A stretch of DNA of 64,000 bases from NCBI RefSeq assembly GCF_000508085.1, contig NZ_KI669560.1:2909476-2973475 (forward strand), read 5' to 3'. Under the pieces are notes generated by a model, which was given only the letters and a program-made list of their open reading frames with translations, did not search any database and was not told where the DNA came from. Both the position numbers and the translations under genes were made by a program. Shown here piece by piece: positions 4,850 through 12,496 of this stretch (the stretch's first letter is position 1; each line of letters starts with the position of its first letter). The DNA is from Sediminibacterium sp. C3 (GTDB lineage Bacteria; Bacteroidota; Bacteroidia; Chitinophagales; Chitinophagaceae).

Positions 4850-6916
4850 CTAGTAGTTCAACAATTTGCCGATTCTTTCGGCTACTTTATTGGCAGTGGG
4901 TAACATGGCCGACTCCAGGGCTACGTTTATGGGTACTGCGGGTAGGTTTTTGGAGCCCATTACTTCTACTTTGGCGTCCAAAAAGTGATAACAATCGTTG
5001 GATATTCTTAATGCCAGTGCTTCGGCAAAGGAGTTATTCTGTTGTTCTTCGCTTAGTACCAGTACTTTTCCGTGTCTTTTTACTGCGGTGAATACGGTTT
5101 CTTCGTCCAGTGGAAACAGGGTTCTCAGGTCTACGATTTCTACCTGTCCTGCATATCTTTCGGCTGCGGCTTTGGCCCAGTATACGCCCATTCCATAAGT
5201 GATTACGCATAGGGTCTCCCCTTTGCGTACCAGGTCTATATCGGCCGATTGTACCACATTGGCTTTACCCAGTGGCAATACATAGTCTTTAGAGGGTTCA
5301 GTGGCTCTGGCTGCGTCTGTACCGGGCACTTTGCTCCAGTACAGTCCCTTGTGCTCCAGCATGATTACCGGGTTGGGGTCTAAGAAAGCAGCTTTCATCA
5401 ATCCCTTCATATCTGCCGCATTCGATGGATAGACCACTTTGATTCCCTTGATGGTTAACAAAGTGCTTTCAATGCTTCCGCTATGATAAGGTCCGCCGCC
5501 GCCGTAGGCGCCTACGGGTACGCGCAACAGCATTTGTACCGGATATTTTCCGTTTGATAAATAGCAGGATTTGGATACTTCCGTTACCAGCTGGTTAAAG
5601 CCCGGATAAATATAATCGCCAAACTGCACTTCCACAATGGGTTTCATGCCCATGGCCGATAAGCCCACGGTAGATCCAATAATATAAGCTTCCTGTATAG
5701 CTGTGTTGAAGACTCTGTTGTCTCCGTATTTCTCGGCCAGTGTTGCGGCTTCTCTGAACACACCTCCTAATCTTCCACCCACATCCTGTCCGTATAGTAT
5801 CGCTTCTTCGTGTTCGGATAATATTTCGTCTATCGCATGCAAGGCCGCGTCTACCATGAGTATGCGCTCTGCTCCCTTTGGTACGCGCTCTCCCACTTCT
5901 TCTCTTACCGGTGTGGGAACAAATACATGTTCTTCTACCGAACGGATATCGGGTTCTGCTGCGGCTTGTGCTTTTTTAAAATCTTCCAGTACCAATTCCA
6001 ATGCATCGGCTTCTATCTGATTGATCTCTGCATCGGTAAAGCCCACACCCGTTAACAACAATCTTAGTTTGGGGATGGGATCGTATAAGCCGTGCTTCAA
6101 TAAGTCTTCGCGGCTGCGGTAAAATTCTTTTCTTACGCCACTGGTATGGTGTCCCAACAAGGGCACTTTCGCGTGTACCAGTACGGGCTTGCGCTCGTTT
6201 CTGGCATAGTTCACGGCCTGTTCCATGGTTTCAAAACAGCGCATGAAATCGCTGCCATCTACCTGCATGCGCTTTAATCCCTTAAAGCCACTTGCATATT
6301 CATAAGCATTCGTGGTTCTGATTTCATCGGCTGTAGCACTGATGCTCCACTGGTTATCCTGTACCAGGTATACAATCGGCAATTCCTTTAGCACTGCAAA
6401 TTGCAGGGCTTCACTCACTTCTCCCTCACTCATACAGCCATCTCCCAGTGAGCAGACCACAACAGGAGATTTGCCATCTGCTGACTTGCGCAAACGGCCG
6501 GGCAAATTCTTTTCAAGGTGCTGTACGCCCTGCGCCAAACCCGTGGTGGGTATGGCTTGCATGCCGGTGGCACTACTCTGGTGTATAATAGATGGTCGGT
6601 TCGGATCCTTACTGCTTGGATGACAGTAATAGGAACGACCGCCCGAAAACGGATCGTCTTTTTTAGCCAGTAATTGCAGCATTAACTCGTAGGGAGTAAA
6701 ACCAACTGCCAGCATTAAGCTGTCGTCTCTGTAATAGGGGCTTACCCAGTCGCAGGGCTCCAATTGCAGACCAGTAGCCAGTTGTATGGCTTCGTGTCCT
6801 CGCGATGTGGAGTGCACATACTTACATACCGCACGATTGGCATCGTAGGTTTCACTCATAGACTTGGCAGTCATCATGAGTTTATAGGCTTGTAATAATA
6901 TGCTGGGTGTTAACAT
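4850..6916 (-). CDS. 2-oxo acid dehydrogenase E1, fused alpha and beta subunits
   Basis: This 688-residue protein joins both E1 subunits of a branched-chain 2-oxo acid (or pyruvate-type) dehydrogenase. The alpha half (about 1-345) has the thiamine diphosphate motif starting at GDG (158-160) and ending in an Asn-containing QDNQ. The beta half (about 350-688) has the transketolase pyrimidine-binding fold and a C-terminal transketolase domain (VLVLSEEQQ near 640). It decarboxylates the 2-oxo acid and acylates the lipoyl group of E2. E2 and E3 genes are not nearby. Its start overlaps the upstream FAH-family stop (TAATG), so they are co-translated. Fused E1 enzymes are common in Bacteroidota. The exact substrate cannot be told from sequence. 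Confidence 0.9.
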   Translation of the reverse strand: MLTPSILLQAYKLMMTAKSMSETYDANRAVCKYVHSTSRGHEAIQLATGLQLEPCDWVSPYYRDDSLMLAVGFTPYELMLQLLAKKDDPFSGGRSYYCHPSSKDPNRPSIIHQSSATGMQAIPTTGLAQGVQHLEKNLPGRLRKSADGKSPVVVCSLGDGCMSEGEVSEALQFAVLKELPIVYLVQDNQWSISATADEIRTTNAYEYASGFKGLKRMQVDGSDFMRCFETMEQAVNYARNERKPVLVHAKVPLLGHHTSGVRKEFYRSREDLLKHGLYDPIPKLRLLLTGVGFTDAEINQIEADALELVLEDFKKAQAAAEPDIRSVEEHVFVPTPVREEVGERVPKGAERILMVDAALHAIDEILSEHEEAILYGQDVGGRLGGVFREAATLAEKYGDNRVFNTAIQEAYIIGSTVGLSAMGMKPIVEVQFGDYIYPGFNQLVTEVSKSCYLSNGKYPVQMLLRVPVGAYGGGGPYHSGSIESTLLTIKGIKVVYPSNAADMKGLMKAAFLDPNPVIMLEHKGLYWSKVPGTDAARATEPSKDYVLPLGKANVVQSADIDLVRKGETLCVITYGMGVYWAKAAAERYAGQVEIVDLRTLFPLDEETVFTAVKRHGKVLVLSEEQQNNSFAEALALRISNDCYHFLDAKVEVMGSKNLPAVPINVALESAMLPTANKVAERIGKLLNY

Positions 6917-7527
6917 TATTTAATCTCCAGTTCAAACAGTTGTTGGTCCGCTAAAAATCCCTGCAGCTTATCTCCTACCAAGCACTCTCCTACACCGGCA
7001 GGGGTTCCGGTATAGATCATGTCTCCTATATTCAATGAGAAATAACGGGAGATATGAGAAACAATATGATCGAATGAAAATATCATGTCCTGTGTGTTGC
7101 CCAATTGTACTTGGTTGCCATTCTGGTTCAGGGAAAATACAATCGGCTGCTTACGCATGTCTTCTGTAAACATCACCCAGTTGCCGGCCACGGCTGAATT
7201 GTCCCAGGCTTTGGCTTTTTCCCAGGGCAGTCCTTTCTTTTTCAGATTGGCCTGTATATCGCGGGCGGTAAAGTCGATGCCTACGGTGATGGCATCGTAG
7301 TATTTATGGGCCTGGTCTTCACTTACGTATTTGCCATTTTTGCAAATGCGCAGTACCAGCTCTACTTCGTAATGTAATTCGTTGGAAAACTCGGGATAAT
7401 AGAATGGCGTGTTCGGCTGCAAGAGCGCAGTCTTCGGTTTCATGAAAATAACCGGCTCTTCAGGAACAGCGTTGCCAAGTTCTTTTGCATGATCGGCATA
7501 ATTTCGGCCAACGCAAAATATTTTCAT
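6916..7527 (-). CDS. Fumarylacetoacetate hydrolase-family protein
   Basis: A 203-residue single-domain FAH-fold enzyme. Metal-binding acids are visible as E54-x-E56 (HYEVELV) and D85 (GIDFTARD). The C-terminal GTPAGVGE loop is typical. Family members act as acylpyruvate hydrolases, oxaloacetate decarboxylases or hydratases; the substrate here is unknown. I placed the start at 7527 (MKIFCVGRNY) because the longer form adds only four residues and family members begin at this motif. It is coupled by a TAATG overlap to the E1 gene, suggesting a shared role in 2-oxo acid metabolism. Confidence 0.85.
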   Translation of the reverse strand: MKIFCVGRNYADHAKELGNAVPEEPVIFMKPKTALLQPNTPFYYPEFSNELHYEVELVLRICKNGKYVSEDQAHKYYDAITVGIDFTARDIQANLKKKGLPWEKAKAWDNSAVAGNWVMFTEDMRKQPIVFSLNQNGNQVQLGNTQDMIFSFDHIVSHISRYFSLNIGDMIYTGTPAGVGECLVGDKLQGFLADQQLFELEIK

Positions 7528-7577
7528 AGTACAGCTCATTATATTCCATCACTATAACTATGAAAGGGTGTATTTTA

Positions 7578-8153
7578 TTATGTAAAGCTTAAATTATTTG
7601 CCGTATTCATGGTTTTTTCCAGCCCAATAGCGGCAAACGACTCTATAATCTCCCCACAGGCCACTATTTTCTGGTTCACGATATACTGTTCTTCGGCCAG
7701 CCATTTGCCCAGCACAAAGTCTACCTGACGTCCCTTGGGGAAATTATTCCCGATGCCAAATCGTAGTTTGGGATACTGGTCTGTGCCCAGCACCAGCTGG
7801 ATATCTTTGAGGCCATTGTGTCCTGCATCCGATCCTGATCCCCTTAACCTTAATTTATTCAATGGCAGGGCCAAATCATCTACAATAGTAAGGGTTTGGG
7901 CCGTGTCTATCTTTTCCTTGTCCTGCCAGTATTTAAAAGCCCTTCCACTCAAATTCATATAGGTAGTGGGCTTGATGCAAATAAAGGTTTTGCCCTTCCA
8001 TTTCACTTCTGCCACATCGGCCAGCCGGTCGTTTTTGAAAAACCCATTGTGCTTGCGCACAAAAGCATCCAGCACGTCAAAGCCGATATTATGGCGGGTA
8101 TGTTTATATTCTTCGCCGATATTTCCTAATCCTATAATTAAAAACTTATTCAT
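7578..8153 (-). CDS. pth: Peptidyl-tRNA hydrolase
   Basis: A 191-residue bacterial Pth. The catalytic His (H21 in RHNIGFD), the tRNA/peptide-contacting Asn (N67 in TTYMNLSG), the catalytic Asp (VDDL, 92-93) and Asn113 (GHNGLKDI) are all present. It releases peptides from tRNAs dropped by stalled ribosomes. The start at 8153 (MNKFLIIGLG) fits the family; the earlier Met adds only three residues. A -7 box (8160-8167) lies just 6 bp before this start. Confidence 0.95.
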   Translation of the reverse strand: MNKFLIIGLGNIGEEYKHTRHNIGFDVLDAFVRKHNGFFKNDRLADVAEVKWKGKTFICIKPTTYMNLSGRAFKYWQDKEKIDTAQTLTIVDDLALPLNKLRLRGSGSDAGHNGLKDIQLVLGTDQYPKLRFGIGNNFPKGRQVDFVLGKWLAEEQYIVNQKIVACGEIIESFAAIGLEKTMNTANNLSFT

Positions 8154-8159
8154 GGTCTG

Positions 8160-8167
8160 CAAAAATA
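8160..8167 (-). promoter_or_regulatory. -7 box of pth
   Basis: TATTTTTG on the minus strand, 6 bp before the pth ATG. It implies a very short or absent leader. Confidence 0.55.
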
Positions 8168-8220
8168 ACGGCTGTGAACAGATAATGTTATATTTACACT
8201 ATTAATAAACTGTTTGAACC

Positions 8221-9516
8221 GTGATTTCCTTTATCCTGAAAGGCTGGAATGCTTTAGCCAATATTGGCGTTACCGATGATTTGCCTTTTCTGGAAAAGAA
8301 AAAAACCCAGGTTACCAATCTGGTTATCGGGATTGGACTTCCCCTATTTCTTTATTTCTCCATTGTAAATGCGCTCGACGGACTTCACCTGCTGGCGGTA
8401 ATGAATTTCACCCTTTTTGTGGGGGGTACCCTGATCCTGATTATTCAGTCGAGACGGCAATTGCACCTGGCCCGTTTTATAGTAGTGGTGGTTACTTCCT
8501 CTATTTTCACTGCCCAGAGTTTATTGTTTAGAAACGGTAATGAAATATTGTTGCTGGTTAACCTGATTGTTACTATTATTTATTATTCCGAAAAGCGTTT
8601 TATCGTTTTCATTACTACTGTTAATGTTATTTGTTATGTGTGGGTTAAATACGAGTCATTCAATCCACCCATTTACGAGACAGTATCGAACGGAAGGGTT
8701 ATTTTTAATGTGTGTTGCGGACTACTGTCTTTTGTAATTGCCCTTCAATATTTCAAGTTTGAGCAATTGAATAGTCAGCGTGCTATCCAACAGAAAAACG
8801 ACGAACTGGAAGCCCTGAATAAAACCAAGGAAAAATTATTTTCTATTATTGCCCATGATCTGCGCTCTCCTATTGCGCAAATTAAAAGCACACTCGATCT
8901 GGTGAACCGTGACTTTATTTCGAAGGAAGAATTCCACGAACTCTCGCATCATTTTACCAAACAGATTGATCAGCTGCAGGACAATATGAACAACCTGCTT
9001 ACCTGGAGCCAGAGTCAGCTGAATGGCATTGTTACCAAACCCCAGGCTGTGAATGCTTCCCTGATTATTAAAGAAGTAATTGAGCTGTTAAAACAACAGT
9101 GGCAGGCCAAGGATTTGCAGATTCAGTTTGAAACTTTTGATGATCTGGTTTGGATGGATCCGGACCACCTGAAAGTGGTTGTTCGCAACCTTTTATCGAA
9201 CGCCATCAAGTTCAGTAAAAAGAAACACAGCATTGTAATTAATCATTCCCGCAACAATAAGGAACTGACTATTGCGGTAAGGGATACCGGTATGGGAATG
9301 TCACAACAACAATTGGATTCCCTGTTTACTGCGGAAGAAATTGTTTCCACACACGGCACCGATAAGGAAAGAGGAACGGGTTTGGGTTTGAAATTATGTA
9401 AGGAGTTTTTAGACAAGAACAAAGGAGAAATATGGGCCATCAGCGAGCAGGGAATCGGCAGCACTTTCTTTATCAATATTCCCTTGTATCAACCAACCGG
9501 TTCACAGGGTGCATAA
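8221..9516 (+). CDS. Membrane sensor histidine kinase
   Basis: This 431-residue protein has about six membrane helices (roughly 33-176) with almost no extracytoplasmic loop. A coiled coil (about 180-205), a HisKA domain with H212 in AHDLRSP, and an HATPase domain with RNLLSNAIKFS, DTGMGM and GTGLGL follow. It should sense a membrane or intracellular cue and phosphorylate a response regulator. No regulator gene lies beside it, so it is an orphan kinase. The start is a GTG at 8221; it is divergent from pth. A stem-loop terminator follows at once. Confidence 0.9.
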   Translation: MISFILKGWNALANIGVTDDLPFLEKKKTQVTNLVIGIGLPLFLYFSIVNALDGLHLLAVMNFTLFVGGTLILIIQSRRQLHLARFIVVVVTSSIFTAQSLLFRNGNEILLLVNLIVTIIYYSEKRFIVFITTVNVICYVWVKYESFNPPIYETVSNGRVIFNVCCGLLSFVIALQYFKFEQLNSQRAIQQKNDELEALNKTKEKLFSIIAHDLRSPIAQIKSTLDLVNRDFISKEEFHELSHHFTKQIDQLQDNMNNLLTWSQSQLNGIVTKPQAVNASLIIKEVIELLKQQWQAKDLQIQFETFDDLVWMDPDHLKVVVRNLLSNAIKFSKKKHSIVINHSRNNKELTIAVRDTGMGMSQQQLDSLFTAEEIVSTHGTDKERGTGLGLKLCKEFLDKNKGEIWAISEQGIGSTFFINIPLYQPTGSQGA

Positions 9517-9519
9517 AAA

Positions 9520-9546
9520 AATCCCGATTGTAAAACAACCGGGATT
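9520..9546. terminator. Shared terminator of histidine kinase and rplY
   Basis: An 11-bp stem (9520-9530/9536-9546, one mismatch) lies between convergent genes. The A-run on its left gives a T-tract on the minus strand, so it mainly ends rplY transcription. Confidence 0.7.
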
Positions 9547-9567
9547 CTCTTGTATAAGAAGTTGTAA

Positions 9568-10158
9568 TTATTTCTTCTTTTCGTCTTTTGCTGCAGAAGC
9601 TTCTTCCTGCTTTAACTGACGAGTCATTACTACTGAAGCAATTGGAATACGTGGAGAGTTCAAGATCTCAATGTTTGGAGCTTTCACATCTTCAACACGG
9701 ATATTTCCGTTTAACTCAAGGCTGGTAATATCTACTTCAATAGCAGAAGTAAGATCCTTAGGAAGTGCTTTAATTTTTAAAGACTTCATTTTGGTTACCA
9801 ACTTACCACCATTCTTAACACCAATAGAAGTACCGGTGAATTTTAATGGTAAAGTAGCAATTACTTTTTTGTTATCAACCAGCTCCAACAAGTCTACGTG
9901 TAGTAGGCTATCGGTTACTTTGTCAAACTGCAGGTCTTTCAAAATACATCTGTATTTTTTTCCACCTACTGTAACTTCTGCCAACTGAAATTCACCAGTG
10001 TACACTAATGGCTTGAAAGCCTTAGCTGGAGCATAGAAATTAATCTCCTCCGCACCCCCGTAAATTACACCTGGCACATTTTCTTGAGAGCGAATCTGGC
10101 GGGCGGCTTTTTTGCCATTTTCGGTCCTCAGAACACCTTCGATTGTAATTGTATTCAT
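9568..10158 (-). CDS. rplY: Ribosomal protein bL25, Ctc form
   Basis: This 196-residue protein has the N-terminal 5S rRNA-binding L25 domain (about 1-90) and the C-terminal beta-rich Ctc extension (about 95-180), then a Lys/Glu-rich tail. It binds 5S rRNA in the 50S central protuberance. It is followed on the plus side by prs on the same strand, an arrangement common in Bacteroidota, but it has its own -7 box (10178-10185). Confidence 0.92.
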   Translation of the reverse strand: MNTITIEGVLRTENGKKAARQIRSQENVPGVIYGGAEEINFYAPAKAFKPLVYTGEFQLAEVTVGGKKYRCILKDLQFDKVTDSLLHVDLLELVDNKKVIATLPLKFTGTSIGVKNGGKLVTKMKSLKIKALPKDLTSAIEVDITSLELNGNIRVEDVKAPNIEILNSPRIPIASVVMTRQLKQEEASAAKDEKKK

Positions 10159-10177
10159 GTTTAAAAATTTTGGACGG

Positions 10178-10185
10178 CAAAAGTA
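10178..10185 (-). promoter_or_regulatory. -7 box of rplY
   Basis: TACTTTTG on the minus strand, 19 bp before the rplY start, matches TAnnTTTG. It lies between prs and rplY, so rplY can be transcribed separately. Confidence 0.6.
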
Positions 10186-10198
10186 AGGAAAATCCTTG

Positions 10199-11152
10199 TT
10201 ATCTGCGGTTTTTTAACTGAGAATGAATGAAAAGACTGGTAATGCTCTTGTTTTCATAGGCATTACGGATGGCGATGGCGAACAAATCGGCCACTGAAAT
10301 CACTTTAATTTTGGATGATTCCTTCTTTAAAGGAATGGTATCACATACCACCAGCTCTTCCAAAACGCTGTTTTCTATATTTTCGTAGGCTTTTCCGCTT
10401 AATACAGGGTGGGTAATCAGGGCTCTTACGCTTCTGGCTCCCTTTTCCTTCAGCAAAGCTGCTGCTTTGGCCAGGGTTCCGCCTGTGTCGCAGATATCAT
10501 CTACCAATACAATGTCTTTTCCTGTTACGTCTCCAATGACCACCATACTGGCGATTTCATTGGCTCTTTTGCGGTGTTTGTCGCAAATAACCATTTCTGC
10601 ATTGAAATAGCTGGCTACTTCTCGCACCCGGTTGGTACTACCTACGTCCGGTGCGGCAAATGCCAGGTTTTCCAGCTTCAATTGTTCTATATAAGGGATA
10701 AAAATGGCTGAACTGTCCAGGTGGTCCACCGGAACATCAAAGAATCCCTGGATCTGGGCCGCGTGTAAGTCCATGGTGATTACACGGTCTGCACCTGCTG
10801 CTTCCAGCAAAGTGGCAATTAACTTGGCGCCAATAGCTACCCTTGGCTTGTCTTTACGGTCCTGGCGGGCAAATCCGTAATACGGAATTACCGCTATTAC
10901 TTTGTAGGCGCTGGCTCTTTTTGCCGCGTCTATCATTAACAACAGCTCCATTAAGTTGTCGGTGGGAGCATAGGTGCTTTGCACTAAAAAAACATAATCA
11001 CCGCGGATACTCTCTAAGAAAACGGGCTGAAACTCGCCGTCGCTGAATTTCTGGATATTGATTTTACCAATGGAGGCTCCAAAACGCTGGGCAATTTTCT
11101 CGGCCAATTTCTGCGATCCTGTACCGGAAAAAATTTTAACAGAAGGATTCAT
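10199..11152 (-). CDS. prs: Ribose-phosphate pyrophosphokinase
   Basis: A 317-residue class I PRPP synthetase. It makes PRPP from ribose 5-phosphate and ATP for purine, pyrimidine, His and Trp synthesis. The N-terminal KIFSGTGSQ, the flexible-loop YARQDRKD region, and the PRPP-binding loop VDDICDTGGTL near the C-terminus are visible. I chose the ATG at 11152 (MNPSVKIF) because a -7 box at 11171-11178 would lie inside the longer form. It probably heads a unit with rplY. Confidence 0.95.
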   Translation of the reverse strand: MNPSVKIFSGTGSQKLAEKIAQRFGASIGKINIQKFSDGEFQPVFLESIRGDYVFLVQSTYAPTDNLMELLLMIDAAKRASAYKVIAVIPYYGFARQDRKDKPRVAIGAKLIATLLEAAGADRVITMDLHAAQIQGFFDVPVDHLDSSAIFIPYIEQLKLENLAFAAPDVGSTNRVREVASYFNAEMVICDKHRKRANEIASMVVIGDVTGKDIVLVDDICDTGGTLAKAAALLKEKGARSVRALITHPVLSGKAYENIENSVLEELVVCDTIPLKKESSKIKVISVADLFAIAIRNAYENKSITSLFIHSQLKNRR

Positions 11153-11170
11153 ATGATTGTGGGTAAGGCG

Positions 11171-11178
11171 CAAAGGTA
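11171..11178 (-). promoter_or_regulatory. -7 box of prs
   Basis: TACCTTTG on the minus strand, 18 bp before the chosen prs start. It decides the start codon at 11152. Confidence 0.65.
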
Positions 11179-11226
11179 TTTAAATAAGAATGGTTTTCGT
11201 ATTTTGATTTAAGCAATGTTTATATT

Positions 11227-11916
11227 ATGAGGAAATTTTCTATTAAAGATTGGGCGGTGGATGATCAACCCCGCAAGAAGCTGATGCAGCGTGGTTCTTC
11301 GGCCCTATCCAATGCCGAACTTCTGACCATTTTAATTAACAACGGGAATGCATTCTTAAGCGCCAACGACATTGCCAAACACTTATTAATGGCCAGTGAA
11401 AACAGTCTGCAGAAGCTGGCTGCTATGAGTGTGAAAGACATGGTGAACCTGAAAATAAAGGGACTGGGCGAGGCCAAAGCCATTGCCATTGCGGCTTCCC
11501 TTGAACTGGGCATCCGCCGCCAATCTGACCCCATTCAGCAAAAACAAGTGAGTAGCAGTAAGGATGTGGCCGGTTATTTACAGAATACCCTGCAATTTTT
11601 GCAGAGAGAAGTCTTTGCCATTTTATTACTGAACCGGGCCAACCGCATCATTCATTTTGAAATTGTGAGCGAAGGCGGTATCACCGGAACCGTGGCCGAC
11701 CCACGCATCATTTTAAAGAAGGCGTTGGAGCGCAATGCCACCGGAATTATTCTATGTCATAACCACCCCAGCGGCAACCTGAAACCCAGTCATGCGGATG
11801 AAATGCTGACCAAAAAAATTAAAAATGCGGCTTCTTTTTTAGACATCCTGGTGACGGATCATATTATTGTAAGTCATGAAGGATATTTCAGCTTTGCGGA
11901 CGAGGGGATGCTATAA
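11227..11916 (+). CDS. radC: RadC-family JAB1/MPN domain protein
   Basis: This 229-residue protein has an N-terminal helix-hairpin-helix region (about 20-95, with KIKGLGEAKA) and a C-terminal JAMM metal site H178-x-H180 ... D191 in HNHPSGNLKPSHAD. The family was named for DNA repair, but that role has been questioned; JAMM domains are usually metallopeptidases or metal-dependent nucleases. It is divergent from prs and monocistronic. Confidence 0.92.
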   Translation: MRKFSIKDWAVDDQPRKKLMQRGSSALSNAELLTILINNGNAFLSANDIAKHLLMASENSLQKLAAMSVKDMVNLKIKGLGEAKAIAIAASLELGIRRQSDPIQQKQVSSSKDVAGYLQNTLQFLQREVFAILLLNRANRIIHFEIVSEGGITGTVADPRIILKKALERNATGIILCHNHPSGNLKPSHADEMLTKKIKNAASFLDILVTDHIIVSHEGYFSFADEGML

Positions 11917-11930
11917 TTGTAAAGGAGTTC

Positions 11931-12034
11931 CAATAATTTGCTTCGTTCGCGGCTTTTTAATACAGCTGGTTGCTTTTATAAAATAGTCTAATCATCATGC
12001 TGTATTAAAAAAATGCTCACTCTGCAAATTATTT
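11931..12034. repeat. Nested stem-loop element 1
   Basis: Outer arms AATAATTTGC/GCAAATTATT (11932-11941/12024-12033) enclose inner arms of 13 perfect bases (11954-11966/11999-12011). Between outer and inner arms lie TTCGTTCGCGG on one side and ATGCTCACT on the other. The same boxes, on the opposite strand, recur at 17521-17747. The rest of 11917-12144 is AT-rich and shows no gene. Confidence 0.75.
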
Positions 12035-12144
12035 GAAACACATTCTCAACGTATTATAAAATGCATTCCCCTCATTCGCAATTTTTCTTGTTGCTTCTTT
12101 TTCAATTCATCGCATTTGAGTAACTTTAAAATGAAAGCTGCAAA

Positions 12145-12444
12145 ATGAAAACATTAAGAAACATCCACCCTGGAGAAATCTTGCTTGAGGAATTTCTGAT
12201 TCCGTTAGGCATTTCAGCGTATAGGCTTTCAAAAGATACTGGTATACCACAAACCAGAATTTCTGCTATCATCAAAGGTAACCGTAGAATAACGGCTGAT
12301 ACGGCTCTTCGATTCTCAAAGTATTTTGGTAATTCTGCCAAATTCTGGTTGGGTTTACAAGACGATTTTGATATTGAAGAAGAAAGCAAAGCGCTCAAAT
12401 CTGTTTTGGACGCCATACCGCAGATTAGTTATACAGCCGCATAA
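12145..12444 (+). CDS. HigA/VapI-family antitoxin-like regulator
   Basis: This 99-residue XRE-type helix-turn-helix protein has HPGEILLEEFL at the N-terminus, the HigA-family opening, and TRISAIIKGNRRIT in the recognition region. HigA antitoxins usually follow a HigB toxin gene that ends within a few bases of higA. Here 12036-12144 shows no HigB reading frame in any form I can read, so the gene is solitary. It may regulate other targets, or the toxin gene has been lost. It sits directly after stem-loop element 1, another sign of local rearrangement. Confidence 0.8.
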   Translation: MKTLRNIHPGEILLEEFLIPLGISAYRLSKDTGIPQTRISAIIKGNRRITADTALRFSKYFGNSAKFWLGLQDDFDIEEESKALKSVLDAIPQISYTAA

Positions 12445-12483
12445 AGTTCCACAAATAGCAAATTATAATCAAAAAGGTTGGGC

Positions 12484-12491
12484 TAGATTTG
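12484..12491 (+). promoter_or_regulatory. -7 box of the His-rich TonB receptor
   Basis: TAGATTTG, 5 bp before the receptor ATG at 12497, matches TAnnTTTG. It supports that start and independent transcription from the higA-like gene. Confidence 0.5.
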
Positions 12492-12496
12492 TTCCT

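Noticed and set aside
12326..12496. N-terminal extension of the His-rich TonB receptor
   Set aside because: It overlaps the higA-like gene and precedes the real signal peptide and -7 box.
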